Origin: Lachnospiraceae bacterium
GTDB taxonomy: Bacteria; Bacillota; Clostridia; Lachnospirales; Anaerotignaceae
Length of the DNA: 64,000 nucleotides
Assembly: GCA_003543235.1 (NCBI GenBank)
Contig: DPJA01000009.1
Coordinates: forward strand, 1 to 64,000
Direction of reading: 5' to 3'
Positions 51,750-61,590 of the stretch are shown here, piece after piece. The notes below the pieces were generated by a model. The model was not told where the DNA came from. It saw only the letters and a list, made by a program, of their open reading frames with translations, and did no database searches. Each line of letters starts with the position of its first letter. The first letter of the stretch is position 1. A program made the position numbers and the translations under genes.

Positions 51750-52601
51750 TTACTGCAATATATCCTCTGCAAACCATTTTTCAGATATTTCTTTGCCTGT
51801 GCCATTGTTCTTAATCTCTGTAAGTGCACCGTTTATTGCTTCAACCAAAGCTGTATCTTCTTTTCTTGCACCAATGCCATATTCCTCTTCGCCAAAGTTT
51901 TCGTCAAGCACTTTATACTCCGTGCCTTCATGCTGAGAAATATAATAACGTATGAGAACTTCGTCTGCAACAACTGCATCTGCTCTGCCAGCTTCCATAT
52001 CAAGCAAGCATTCCTCATATGTTCCAAATGTCACGTATTCACCAAATGTATTCTTAATTTCAGGATTTGCTGTAATTGCTTCCTCGCTACTGGATTGTGC
52101 CTGAGTAGCTACTGTTTTGCCTTTAAGGTCTGCAAGTGTTTCAATGTCCGAATCACCAGGAACAAGCACGATTTGTCTGTTCTTAAGGTATGGCTGTGTA
52201 AAAAGCACCTTTTCTTTTCTTGCATCTGTAATTGTATAACCATTCCATATAAGGTCAATATTTTTGTTTGTAAGTTCGGTTTCCTTCATTGCCCATTCAA
52301 TTGGCTGAAATTCAACTTCAACACCAATTATTTCCCCAACAGCCTTGGCAAGTTCTACATCAAAGCCAACAAGCTCATTGTTTTCATCTCTAAAACCCAT
52401 TGGTGCAAATGTATCATCAAGTCCAATAACAACCTTGTCATAACCAATATCGCCTTCTGTTTTTGCCTCTGCTTCGCCTTCTGTTTTTTCCTCTGCAGTA
52501 GGTGCCTCCGGTGTTGTTTCAGCTGTTTTTAAAGCACAGCCTGTTAACGTTCCAAATACCATTGCAGCCGCTAAGCCCAATGCTAATACTCTATTTTTCA
52601 T
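51750..52601 (-). CDS. Polar amino acid ABC transporter substrate-binding lipoprotein
   Basis: 283 residues. Lipoprotein signal with lipobox LTGC (Cys22), acidic Ala/Thr/Glu linker, then a PBPb/SBP_bac_3 domain (YDKVVIGLDDTFAPMGFRDENNELVGFDVELAKAV). Ligand unknown; acidic and Gln-type pocket residues cannot be judged. First gene of the three-gene operon; 94 bases separate it from the permease. Confidence 0.93.
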   Translation of the reverse strand: MKNRVLALGLAAAMVFGTLTGCALKTAETTPEAPTAEEKTEGEAEAKTEGDIGYDKVVIGLDDTFAPMGFRDENNELVGFDVELAKAVGEIIGVEVEFQPIEWAMKETELTNKNIDLIWNGYTITDARKEKVLFTQPYLKNRQIVLVPGDSDIETLADLKGKTVATQAQSSSEEAITANPEIKNTFGEYVTFGTYEECLLDMEAGRADAVVADEVLIRYYISQHEGTEYKVLDENFGEEEYGIGARKEDTALVEAINGALTEIKNNGTGKEISEKWFAEDILQ

Positions 52602-52806
52602 TTAAAAGCCTCCTAAACTTAATAACTGATTATATGCTATCACATTACCATACTAAAGCAGCCAAGGAATTTTGTCAAGCAATTAAATAAATTTTGCTAT
52701 TGACTAAATGGCACATTTCACATAAAATGTATTGTGCATTAAAAAATATTTCTAGCGAATTCAAACCTAAGTGTATTTCAATTTAATGTCAACAGCATAC
52801 CATTGT

Positions 52807-52880
52807 GTTTCCGTAGCTCAGCTGGATAGAGCACCCGCCTCCTAAGCGGGGGGTCGTGCGTTCAAATCGCATCGGGAACA
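52807..52880 (+). tRNA. tRNA-Arg (anticodon CCT)
   Basis: 74 nt. Acceptor GTTTCCG/CGGGAAC, anticodon stem CCGCC with loop TCCTAAG region giving CCT, T-loop CGTTCAAATCG. Decodes AGG. CCA not encoded. Confidence 0.95.
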
Positions 52881-52884
52881 TACA

Positions 52885-52930
52885 AAATCCGCAAACCTCA
52901 TTAATTAAAGGTTTGCGGATTTTTTTGTCT
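52885..52930 (+). terminator. tRNA-Arg terminator
   Basis: AATCCGCAAACCT pairs perfectly with AGGTTTGCGGATT around ten bases, then TTTTTTTG. Just after the tRNA. Confidence 0.9.
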
Positions 52931-53076
52931 AATTTATAGCTTTCATGTTTGTGCAACATTCCTTCCTTTAAAAGCAAAATAAAAATTGCATACCTCTGCA
53001 AAATATATTACAATTATAATTATGTAAAAATTCCAACCTTTTCCAACTAATTTACTGTGCTGTAGGAGGACTATTA

Positions 53077-56000
53077 ATGAAAAAACCATCCCGCTTTATA
53101 ACTATATTTCTTGCTTTAATAATCTCATTGTTAAGCTTTACGCCAGCTTTTGCTGATAAACATGAAACGGTTATACATGTTGGATATACAGATATTGAAG
53201 GCTTTATTTCCAGAGGTAAAAATGAAACATATTCGGGCTATGGTGTTGACTATTTAAAAGAAATTTCAAAACACACTAACTATAAATTTGAATATGTTTT
53301 TGACACTTGGTCAAATTGCCTTGAAAAGGTTAAAGCAGGTGAAATAGACATTGTTTGCATGGCACAATATACCAAAGAACGAGATGAATATTTTGATTAT
53401 TCAAAATATCCCATTGGTATTGAAAGCACCATTATTTATACCCTTCTTGATAATGACAATATGTATTATAACGATTATGCCTCCTTTGATGGCATGACTG
53501 TTGGAACTTTAGATGGAAGTTTCCAACAGAACTCCTTTGATGCTTATGCCAAGGAAAACGGCTTTACTTATAAAACCAAAAACTATTTTAGCTATTTCGA
53601 CCTGTTGGAGAGCCTTGAAAATGGCGAAGTTGATGCTATTGCCACAGGTAGTCTTGCTCTTCACAAAAACTTTAAAACGCTATGCAAGTTTGGCTCAGAC
53701 CCTTTTTATATTATTGCAAAAGACGGAAACACGGCTGTACTAAATGAAATTAACACCGCCATCGATAGCATAAAAACCCTAAATCCATATTTTGAAAGCG
53801 ACCTTTATGCAAAATTTTACAGTACCAACGCCTCATCCACAAAACCACTTCTTACCCGTGAAGAGGCTGAATTTATAAAAAGCCAGCCTGTAATTAAAAT
53901 TGGTAATGTTCAAGACTGTGCCCCTATTTCAGCCTATAACCCTAAAACACATGAATTTACAGGTATAACCATAGATATTTTAAATCTTATTTCTAAGGAA
54001 ACAGGTTTGAAATTTGAATATGAACCTATACCCATTGGCACTTCTTCTACAGATTATCTTAAAGATAATAATGTAGATTTAATTGCGGGAATATTTTATG
54101 ATGATGAATTTACGAACGATAAAGAGCTGTTACAAAGCAAACCATATTTAACAAGCACTCTTGCCCTGGTTGGAAATACTAATAAGGCTTTTAATCATTA
54201 CAACAACCTTAAAATGGCAGTTCCCACCTCCTTTAGTGAATCACAGGAATACATAAAAAATATGTACCCAAACTTTACTATAATAACTAAGCCTTCAAAT
54301 GAACTTTGCCTTGATGCGGTTTCAAATGGAAGTGCAGATGCAATGCTTCAAAATGCACACTACATAAGCTATAAACTTCAAACTCCAAAATATGATAATT
54401 TGGAAGTTCTGCCAGCATATTATAGCGATGAAAGCCTTTGTATAGCATCCCTTAAAAATAATAATAACAAAATGCTTATGTCCATTATTAACAAAACCAT
54501 TGACGTTTTGGATAAAGATAAAATAAATCAGCTTGTTATTAATACCACATTTGCAGACCAATATAATCTTTCACTCAATGATTTTTTTGTTAAATATAGA
54601 AGTATGATTTTATCAACATCCATACCCATTATACTTTGTATTTGGCTTTTGTTAATGGTAGCCATGCTAAAACAAAAACATAACACAGAATTACTAAGAA
54701 AAAACATTCAGCTTACACAAGCCATAGAACAGGCACAAAAGGCAAGCAATGCAAAATCCGACTTTTTGTCACGAATTAGCCACGAAATAAGAACACCTAT
54801 GAATGCAATTATAGGCATGACAACCCTTGCCACACAGCATATTAATGATAAAAAAAGAATAGAGGAATATCTTAGCAAAATTTCTTTTTCCTCTAAACTT
54901 CTTCTAAACATTATTAATGATGTCCTTGATATGTCTGCAATAGAAAGGCAAAAGCTTAAAATAGCCAACGAGCCTTTTGATTTGAAACAGCTTTTAAATT
55001 CCCTTTCCACCATATATTGCAGCCAATGCAAGCAAAAACATATTAATTTTGAAATTTTACTTAATGACGTTACTGAAGAAACCTTGTGCGGTGACCAACT
55101 TAGACTAAATCAAATTTTAATAAATTTATTAAGCAATGCAATTAAATTTACAGAGTCTGGCGATGAAATAATTCTTAAAGTAACACAACTTAAAACCCAA
55201 AACGAAAATGTATTCATGAAGTTCGATGTAATAGACACAGGCTGCGGAATAAGTGAGGATTTTGAAGCTCGTATGTTTAAACCATTTGAGCAAAATTCCG
55301 CCACTACAGCACAGAAGTACGGCGGAAGTGGTCTTGGCTTGTCCATTTGCAAAAACCTTGTAGACCTTATGAATGGCTCAATATCAGTTACAAGCCAGCT
55401 TGGTAAAGGAACAACCTTCACTGTAGATTTGCCCTTCGGACTTCCCGAATCTCGTGAAAAGTTTCCCGAAAATTCTTTTAACAACCTTAATGCACTTGTT
55501 GTTGTTGATAATTTGGATACCTGCAAATACACCTCTAGCATTCTTGACAAAATCGGCTTACGCCATCATTATGTTACCTCTGGTTTGGCTGCACTGGATG
55601 CCATAAAAGAAAGCTATGATAGCGGCAAAGGCTACAACATTTGCATTATAGACTGGAAAATGCCAGATATGGACGGGATGGAAACAATAAAACATATTCG
55701 TGAGCTTTTTGGTGAAAACACAATAATTATTATTGCCTCTGCTTACGATTTAAGTGAAATTGAAGATGAAGCCAAAATAGCTGGTGCCAATATGTTTATT
55801 TCAAAACCTTTATTTCAAAGTTCACTTTTTAATATACTTGTAAATATTGTTGGCAAAAAGTATTCTATAAACGCCATACCAGAAATAACCTATAATTTCG
55901 GTGGCAAAAAAGTGCTTCTTGCAGAGGACAATGAACTTAACCGTGAAATAGCCATTGAACTTCTATCCATGGTTGGGCTTGTAGTGGATTATGCTGAAAA

Positions 56001-56283
56001 TGGTAAAGAAGCTGTTGAAAAATTTGATGCCTCACCTATAGGTACATATTCCGCAATTTTGATGGATATACAAATGCCTATAATGAACGGCTACGAGGCA
56101 ACTCGTGCAATACGTATCCTTAATCATCCCCAAGCAACCACCATACCTATTATTGCAATGACAGCAAACGCTTTTACAGAGGATATAACCGCTGCCCTTT
56201 CTTCTGGTATGAACGAACACGTTTCAAAACCTATAGATACGCAAGTGCTTTTTGCAGTTCTTAACAAATATATTGGAAATTAA
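53077..56283 (+). CDS. Hybrid sensor kinase with two periplasmic-binding domains and two receiver domains
   Basis: 1068 residues. Signal peptide 1-26; SBP_bac_3/PBPb-like domain 1 about 31-255 (GYTDIEGFISRG); domain 2 about 275-500 (IKIGNVQDCAPISAYN); membrane helix about 509-531; HisKA with His569 (SRISHEIRTPMN); HATPase_c about 670-785 (N-box LINLLSNAIKFTESG, DTGCGIS, GGSGLGLSICKNLV); receiver 1 about 800-920 with Asp859 (IIDWKMPDMDG) but only one of the usual two acidic residues (VVVDN); receiver 2 about 940-1065 with Asp about 997 (MDIQMPIMNG). No Hpt domain. BvgS-like layout. Senses an external ligand, perhaps an amino acid. AGGAGG upstream. Confidence 0.93.
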   Translation: MKKPSRFITIFLALIISLLSFTPAFADKHETVIHVGYTDIEGFISRGKNETYSGYGVDYLKEISKHTNYKFEYVFDTWSNCLEKVKAGEIDIVCMAQYTKERDEYFDYSKYPIGIESTIIYTLLDNDNMYYNDYASFDGMTVGTLDGSFQQNSFDAYAKENGFTYKTKNYFSYFDLLESLENGEVDAIATGSLALHKNFKTLCKFGSDPFYIIAKDGNTAVLNEINTAIDSIKTLNPYFESDLYAKFYSTNASSTKPLLTREEAEFIKSQPVIKIGNVQDCAPISAYNPKTHEFTGITIDILNLISKETGLKFEYEPIPIGTSSTDYLKDNNVDLIAGIFYDDEFTNDKELLQSKPYLTSTLALVGNTNKAFNHYNNLKMAVPTSFSESQEYIKNMYPNFTIITKPSNELCLDAVSNGSADAMLQNAHYISYKLQTPKYDNLEVLPAYYSDESLCIASLKNNNNKMLMSIINKTIDVLDKDKINQLVINTTFADQYNLSLNDFFVKYRSMILSTSIPIILCIWLLLMVAMLKQKHNTELLRKNIQLTQAIEQAQKASNAKSDFLSRISHEIRTPMNAIIGMTTLATQHINDKKRIEEYLSKISFSSKLLLNIINDVLDMSAIERQKLKIANEPFDLKQLLNSLSTIYCSQCKQKHINFEILLNDVTEETLCGDQLRLNQILINLLSNAIKFTESGDEIILKVTQLKTQNENVFMKFDVIDTGCGISEDFEARMFKPFEQNSATTAQKYGGSGLGLSICKNLVDLMNGSISVTSQLGKGTTFTVDLPFGLPESREKFPENSFNNLNALVVVDNLDTCKYTSSILDKIGLRHHYVTSGLAALDAIKESYDSGKGYNICIIDWKMPDMDGMETIKHIRELFGENTIIIIASAYDLSEIEDEAKIAGANMFISKPLFQSSLFNILVNIVGKKYSINAIPEITYNFGGKKVLLAEDNELNREIAIELLSMVGLVVDYAENGKEAVEKFDASPIGTYSAILMDIQMPIMNGYEATRAIRILNHPQATTIPIIAMTANAFTEDITAALSSGMNEHVSKPIDTQVLFAVLNKYIGN

Positions 56284-56297
56284 TATCGGCTAAATAA

Positions 56298-56345
56298 AAA
56301 TACCTTGGTGGAATATAAATATTCACCAAGGTATTAATTTTTAAA
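56298..56345. terminator. Bidirectional terminator
   Basis: AATACCTTGGTG pairs perfectly with CACCAAGGTATT around 13 bases, T-rich on the right and A-rich on the left. Ends the kinase gene; overlaps the stop of the leftward 133-aa gene. Confidence 0.82.
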
Positions 56346-56742
56346 ACACATCTTTATTTTGATTTTTTGGGCCAAATATTCTTTCGTCTAACTCACAGTC
56401 TATCCCTCTATCATCATTTTTACTAATAAAATCGGGACGGGCATATTTTTTCTTTTCATCTGTAATAAAATCATCATGTTCTTTGCCCATTCCAAAGCTG
56501 TTGTTTACAAAAATTGGTATCGGAAATCCTTTACCCGTCAAACGCTGTGTCGTTGGCTTCATAGTTTTAGATGCACTTTGAGTTGTGTTAAAAGTAGTTC
56601 TTTCCCTTTGTGCTGACCGTCCAAAACCACCAAAACTTTCAGTAGAACGCTGCTTTGTTCCATTAGATTTCTTTTTTATAAAACCAATAAACAAAATAAC
56701 TAGTAAATATACCATAAAATACGGCATTAAGAAACTTTTCAT
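56341..56742 (-). CDS. Hypothetical single-span membrane protein
   Basis: 133 residues: one N-terminal hydrophobic segment (LMPYFMVYLLVILFIGFI, about 4-22) followed by a basic, Ser/Thr/Gly-rich, probably disordered cytosolic region and a C-terminal DDRGIDCELDERIFGPKNQ. Not recognised. GGAGGG upstream of ATG 56742. Confidence 0.6.
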   Translation of the reverse strand: MKSFLMPYFMVYLLVILFIGFIKKKSNGTKQRSTESFGGFGRSAQRERTTFNTTQSASKTMKPTTQRLTGKGFPIPIFVNNSFGMGKEHDDFITDEKKKYARPDFISKNDDRGIDCELDERIFGPKNQNKDVF

Positions 56743-56878
56743 AATAATCCCTCCTAATCAATTTACATCCTTTTATATATTCTACACCCCTTGAGGCAAA
56801 AAGTCTATTGTATCAATTAGTATTTTGTGCTACCATATACTAATTGATTCTATTATTTTTCGAAAGGAGTAACTTACA

Positions 56879-57097
56879 ATGAATAAGAATGAAGAAACCG
56901 CAAGACTTTTGCGTATAAATGAGCTTGCACACAAAGCAAAATCAGAGGGCTTAAACCCCGAAGAACTTGCTGAAAGAGATATATTAAGAAAAGAATATCT
57001 TTTGGCCTTTAGAGAAAACATGATGGCAACTATGGAAAAAATCACTATCGTAGAAGAAGATGGAAGTCATACTCCTGTTGTAAAAAAAGATAAATAA
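56879..57097 (+). CDS. DUF896/YnzC-family protein
   Basis: 72 residues matching UPF0291: INELAHKAKSEGLNPEELAERDILRKEYLLAFRENM. Small helical protein, in Bacillus linked to SOS-related functions though the role is unclear. AAAGGAG before ATG 56879. Followed by a terminator shared with the ABC-F gene. Confidence 0.92.
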   Translation: MNKNEETARLLRINELAHKAKSEGLNPEELAERDILRKEYLLAFRENMMATMEKITIVEEDGSHTPVVKKDK

Positions 57098-57099
57098 TT

Positions 57100-57140
57100 C
57101 AAAGTTCTTGGGGAATAACCTCAAGAACTTTTTATTTTAT
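57100..57140. terminator. Bidirectional terminator
   Basis: AAAGTTCTTGGGG pairs with CCTCAAGAACTTT (one bulge) around six bases, then TTTTATTTT. Between convergent DUF896 and ABC-F genes. Confidence 0.82.
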
Positions 57141-59060
57141 CTACTCTTCGTGACTGTTTTCCCACTCCAGCATTAACTCCTCAATACGCTCCTCAAGTTT
57201 TGTTTTATCCTCAAAAAGCTGCTGTGCCTTGCAGGCATCGGTTGCTACCTCAGGCAACGAAAGTTGTTGGTCAAGATTCTCTATTTTTTCTTCAGCTTCT
57301 TCAATTTCTTTCTCTATCTTAGCAATTTTATTTTTAATTCTACGTTCCTTAGCTTGCTGCTCTTTCTGGCTCTGCCAATCCTGCTTTGTTGCAGATACTG
57401 CTTCCGTTTTACTCTCTGCAACTTTGGTTCCAAACAACTGCTCTTCACGTTCTTTTAATGTTTTCTTTTCTATGTAATAATCATAGTTCCCCAGGTATTG
57501 GTTCATTCCATTTTCCGTCAGTTCCAAAACCTTTTGGGCTGTTCGGTTAATAAAATATCTGTCATGGGAAATATATACAACAGTGCCTTCATATCTATTT
57601 ATGGCATCTTCAAGTATTTCTTTGCTAAACATATCCAAATGATTTGTAGGTTCATCCAGCATTAAAAGATTAGCCTTACTCAACATTATTTTTGCCAGCA
57701 TAACCCTTCCTTTTTCACCACCACTAAGGGCATTTATAGGCTTAAACACATCGTCGCCTTCAAACACAAAGGCTGCAAGCACATTACGTATTTCTCCATT
57801 TGTAAGGGTTGGGTATGTATCTGCAATCTCTTGAAAAATAGTTTTGCTCTCGTCAAAATTTTGTTGTTCCTGGTCATAGTAGCCAATATTAACATTTGCA
57901 CCTAATTTAATACTTCCGCTGTCACTTATTTCTTTACCCAAAAGCATTTTAAATAATGTACTTTTACCAATTCCATTAGGACCAATAATTGCCACCTTGT
58001 CCTCACGCTTTATATCCATGCTCACTCCGTTAAAAAGCTGTCTATCAGTAAAACTTTTACTTAAATCCTCTGCAAAAAGCACGTCATTACCACTCACAAC
58101 ACGTGGTGCAAGGGTAAGACGCATTTTGTCTGGCAAATTATCGGGTTTATCAACCCTTTCAATTTTATCCAAGGTCTTTTCTCGGCTTTCTGCACGTTTT
58201 ATGGATTTTTCCCTGTTAAAGGAACGCAGTGTTTTAATTACATCTTCTTGATGTTTTATTTCTTTTTGCTGTTCCGTAAAGGCTTTAAGCTGAATTTCTC
58301 TATTTATAGCCTTCTGCGTTACATAAAATGAATAATTGCCCTCATATGTATATGATTTTTTGTTCTCAATTTCTATTATTTTTGTAACTATCTTATCCAT
58401 AAAATATCGGTCATGGCTTATTATAACAACTGCCCCTTGGTATCCACGCAAAAAGTCCTCAAGCCAGCTTATAGAATCAATGTCCAAATGGTTTGTAGGC
58501 TCATCCAACAGCAGTAAATCTGGCTTTGCCAAAAGAAGTTTGCCCAAATGCACCCTTGTTTTTTGCCCTCCCGAAAGCTGCATAATAGGCTTATTAAACT
58601 CTTCTTCCGTGAACCCAAGCCCTTTAAGTACCCCTTTAACACGGCTTTTGTAGCCATATCCGTCTTTCTCCTCAAAACTGTGCTGCAGTTGTGCATAAAC
58701 CTCCATATGCTTTGCTAAAGCTTCACCACTAAGGCTTGCCATATCACGCTCCATTTTCCTCAGGTTCTCTTCGGCCTCTATAATGCCCGAAAAAACCGAA
58801 AGTGCCTCATCATAAATGGTCTTTTCACCCTCTACGACGGAATTTTGCTTAAGATACCCTATTTCTATACCCTTTTTAATAAAAATTTCTCCGCTATCAT
58901 GGCTTATTTCACCAGTAACTATCTTAAAAAGAGTGGTTTTACCTGCACCGTTAACGCCAACAATAGCCACTTTTTCCTTATCCTCAACGTTAAAAGTTAT
59001 TTTTTCCAGTATAGTATCCACTCCGTATGCTTTCCCTACGTCTTTACTTGCTAAAATCAT
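57141..59060 (-). CDS. ABC-F family ATPase (translation factor)
   Basis: 639 residues with two ABC domains: first Walker A GVNGAGKTT, signature LSGGQKTRVHLGKLL, Walker B LLLLDEPTNHLD; second GPNGIGKST, LSGGEKGRVMLAKIM, LLMLDEPTNHLD. Between them the P-site tRNA interaction linker (YEGNYSFYVTQKAINRE, basic helices). C-terminal coiled coil (about 545-635). No membrane domain. ABC-F proteins act at the ribosome; clade (YdiF-like) suggests a housekeeping rather than resistance role. ATG 59060 is chosen over TTG 59069. Confidence 0.93.
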   Translation of the reverse strand: MILASKDVGKAYGVDTILEKITFNVEDKEKVAIVGVNGAGKTTLFKIVTGEISHDSGEIFIKKGIEIGYLKQNSVVEGEKTIYDEALSVFSGIIEAEENLRKMERDMASLSGEALAKHMEVYAQLQHSFEEKDGYGYKSRVKGVLKGLGFTEEEFNKPIMQLSGGQKTRVHLGKLLLAKPDLLLLDEPTNHLDIDSISWLEDFLRGYQGAVVIISHDRYFMDKIVTKIIEIENKKSYTYEGNYSFYVTQKAINREIQLKAFTEQQKEIKHQEDVIKTLRSFNREKSIKRAESREKTLDKIERVDKPDNLPDKMRLTLAPRVVSGNDVLFAEDLSKSFTDRQLFNGVSMDIKREDKVAIIGPNGIGKSTLFKMLLGKEISDSGSIKLGANVNIGYYDQEQQNFDESKTIFQEIADTYPTLTNGEIRNVLAAFVFEGDDVFKPINALSGGEKGRVMLAKIMLSKANLLMLDEPTNHLDMFSKEILEDAINRYEGTVVYISHDRYFINRTAQKVLELTENGMNQYLGNYDYYIEKKTLKEREEQLFGTKVAESKTEAVSATKQDWQSQKEQQAKERRIKNKIAKIEKEIEEAEEKIENLDQQLSLPEVATDACKAQQLFEDKTKLEERIEELMLEWENSHEE

Positions 59061-59125
59061 TTCAAGCAACTCCCTTCAATCCACTAGAGTATAACAGAAA
59101 TCAATAACAAATAAAAGACAAAACA

Positions 59126-59155
59126 TTGACAATAAATTGTATAAAGTGGTATACT
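59126..59155 (+). promoter_or_regulatory. Promoter of rex
   Basis: TTGACA (59126-59131), 18 bases, TATACT (59150-59155). The start of transcription would be close to the rex ribosome site (AAGGGGTGG). No clear Rex operator (TTGTGA-N-TCACAA type) lies here. Confidence 0.75.
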
Positions 59156-59180
59156 CTATTTTAACAAGGGGTGGTTTTAT

Positions 59181-59858
59181 ATGTATAACGAAAGAAAAAT
59201 TTCTAGTGCTGTTATTAATAGACTGCCTAGATATTATAGGTACTTGGGAGATCTTCTTGAAAATGACATTACACGAATTTCTTCAAAAGAACTTAGCATT
59301 AAGATGAATATAACCGCTTCCCAGATACGTCAGGACCTTAATAATTTCGGAGGTTTCGGGCAGCAGGGTTACGGCTATAATGTAGAATATCTGTATAGTG
59401 AGATTAAAAAGATTTTGGGTCTTGACAAAGTTTACAACCTTATTGTTGTTGGTGGCGGCAATATTGGACAAGCTCTTGTCAATTACACAAACTTTGAAAA
59501 ACGTGGTTTTGTTATTACCGCAGTATTTGACGTAAATCCACGTCTTATTGGAATGACAATACGTGGCATAGAAGTCCATGATGTTGACTGCATGGAGGAA
59601 TTTGTTAAAAACAATAATGTAGATGTAGCAATACTTACTCTTCCAAGGTCACAGGCAAACACAGTTGCTAGTAACCTAGCAGAGTGGGGCGTTAAGGGTA
59701 TGTGGAATTTCTCTCATGTAGACCTTAATATGCCAGATGACATAAAGGTTGAAAACGTACACCTTACAGACAGCCTTATGACATTGCTTTACAAAATTAA
59801 TGAGGTTGAAACGGACGAAGCCTCAATTATACACAACACAGATAATAATAAAGAATAG
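59181..59858 (+). CDS. rex: Redox-sensing repressor Rex
   Basis: 225 residues. N-terminal winged helix (PRYYRYLGDLLENDITRISSKELSIKMNITASQIRQDLNNFGGFGQQGYGYNV) and a Rossmann domain with VVGGGNIGQAL and the NADH-linked FDVNPRLIG; C-terminal swapped helix with TLLYKI. Represses fermentation and NADH-recycling genes when NADH/NAD is low. Acidic C-terminal tail. Convergent with no gene; DUF445 follows. Confidence 0.97.
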   Translation: MYNERKISSAVINRLPRYYRYLGDLLENDITRISSKELSIKMNITASQIRQDLNNFGGFGQQGYGYNVEYLYSEIKKILGLDKVYNLIVVGGGNIGQALVNYTNFEKRGFVITAVFDVNPRLIGMTIRGIEVHDVDCMEEFVKNNNVDVAILTLPRSQANTVASNLAEWGVKGMWNFSHVDLNMPDDIKVENVHLTDSLMTLLYKINEVETDEASIIHNTDNNKE

Positions 59859-59871
59859 CAAAAACCTTAAG

Positions 59872-59899
59872 CCTGTATTTATTTATACAGGTTTTTTTA
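59872..59899 (+). terminator. rex terminator
   Basis: CCTGTAT and ATACAGG (59872-59878, 59885-59891) form a short stem with a six-base loop, then TTTTTTTAT. Thirteen bases after the rex stop. Confidence 0.8.
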
Positions 59900-59940
59900 T
59901 ATAAAAAACGTAAATTAATTTGAGGAGGAATATCTACACA

Positions 59941-61467
59941 ATGAACCCTAGTTATATTATTACACCAGTGGCTGGTGCCATTATTGGATACTTTACCAAC
60001 TGGCTGGCTATAAAAATGCTTTTTAAACCACACAAACAGCTATATATTGGCAAAATAAAAGTTCCATTCACCCCAGGTCTTATACCCAAAGAAAGGGAAC
60101 GCATGGCAATTAGCCTTGGAGATACTGTAGGCAATTACATTTTAACCCATGATGTACTTTTAGATTATTTAACCAACCCCGAGGTTATTTCAAGTCTTTC
60201 TTTATCATTGGATAAAGGCTTTAACTCCGTAAAATGCAGCTATCTTACGGTAGAACAAACCCTTAACAATATTATGGGCAGCGATGCAGAAAGCGTTATA
60301 TCCGCCACCAAGGCAAAGGCAATTACATCTATTGAAAGTTTTTTGCTTAAACCAAGCCTTAAAGATGATGTAAACACCATTATATTTGATAAAACATACA
60401 ATCTTCTTGCAACAGACATTAAAGACCTTCCAACAGACAAGATACTTGCAGTTCTTAAAACAGCCATTCAGTCCTGCACTAAAGATATTGTCCAACAAGG
60501 GATTATACACAATATTATAGAAAAAAGCCTATGGGACTTTTTGCTAAATTTAAGGGATGATGAACGCAAATTAAGTGCAATCGCATCCTATTCCAGCGTT
60601 CAAGATGCAAAAGACTACCTTTCCCTCAAAACTCCTGCTATTGTCAATGCTCTTATCTCCCTTACAGAAAATCCTGAGGTGGAGGAACTGATTAAAGCAA
60701 AATTAATGGGCATTATACAAAGCTTTGCTGGTCCGTTTATGGGTATGTTTATAAATGCAGATGATATATACGTAAGCCTTATTGAAAGACTTACAGTATA
60801 TATTAACGACCCCGAAAATATGCCAGAAATTGAACGTACTGTAAGCCTTATTGTTGATAAAGCTATGGATATGACCATTGGCGAGGTTTGCGAACTTATA
60901 ACTGGAGAAATGCGTGAAACAGCCATAAACAAAGCAATAGGTTTTATAATAACCGAAATAACAAAAAGTGAAACCATTGACAGCCTTATGTTAAAACTTT
61001 CTTCCTATATCAGTGAAAATGGAAATAGCAACATTTTGGATGTTTTAAATAGCATAGACAAAAATACAGATAAAAAGATTCAAGTATTTATTGCTTCTAT
61101 TACAAACAGCATATTTTCCAAGGCAGCCGTTTCTTTTATAACCGAGGTTATAACTAGACAAACCGACATACTTCTTAACCAAAAAGTTGCTTACCTTGCA
61201 CAAAAAATAAGCAAAAATAACTTTGAAACCATTAAAAAAACTATTTTTACAATTTATAATAGTTCTATAAACACCGTAGCACCTAAAGTTCTTACTGCTT
61301 TTAACATACCAAAAATTGTAGAGGAACGCATAAATTCCTTTAGCATACAATACACTGAGGAATTAATATTGGCCATTGTATCCAAAGAACTTCAAGCAAT
61401 TACGGCTATTGGCGGTGTCTTAGGCTTTATTATAGGTTTTTTGCCAGTTTTAATAAATCTAGTATAG
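59941..61467 (+). CDS. DUF445-family membrane protein
   Basis: 508 residues. N-terminal membrane region with PVAGAIIGYFTNWLAIKMLFKPHK and KVPFTPGLIPKERERMAISLGDTVG, the DUF445 (YheB-type) signature, a long helical middle and a C-terminal span AIGGVLGFIIGFLPVLINLV. Function unknown. ATG 59941 follows GAGGAGG; starting at the in-frame TTG at 59920 would place the ribosome site inside the gene. Confidence 0.9.
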   Translation: MNPSYIITPVAGAIIGYFTNWLAIKMLFKPHKQLYIGKIKVPFTPGLIPKERERMAISLGDTVGNYILTHDVLLDYLTNPEVISSLSLSLDKGFNSVKCSYLTVEQTLNNIMGSDAESVISATKAKAITSIESFLLKPSLKDDVNTIIFDKTYNLLATDIKDLPTDKILAVLKTAIQSCTKDIVQQGIIHNIIEKSLWDFLLNLRDDERKLSAIASYSSVQDAKDYLSLKTPAIVNALISLTENPEVEELIKAKLMGIIQSFAGPFMGMFINADDIYVSLIERLTVYINDPENMPEIERTVSLIVDKAMDMTIGEVCELITGEMRETAINKAIGFIITEITKSETIDSLMLKLSSYISENGNSNILDVLNSIDKNTDKKIQVFIASITNSIFSKAAVSFITEVITRQTDILLNQKVAYLAQKISKNNFETIKKTIFTIYNSSINTVAPKVLTAFNIPKIVEERINSFSIQYTEELILAIVSKELQAITAIGGVLGFIIGFLPVLINLV

Positions 61468-61491
61468 CTAATGTTCTGTTATTAATTGCTT

Positions 61492-61541
61492 ATAAAAAAA
61501 GTGGTTTCATCTAATTTTTTTAAGATGAAACCACTTTTTTA
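61492..61541 (+). terminator. DUF445 terminator
   Basis: AAAAAGTGGTTTCATCT and AGATGAAACCACTTTTT pair perfectly around a short T-rich loop. Serves both the DUF445 gene and, from the other side, panC. Confidence 0.88.
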
Positions 61542-61590
61542 GCTTAAAAGCTATACTAACCTTTGCACTAATAGCAGCAAAGGTTTAACA

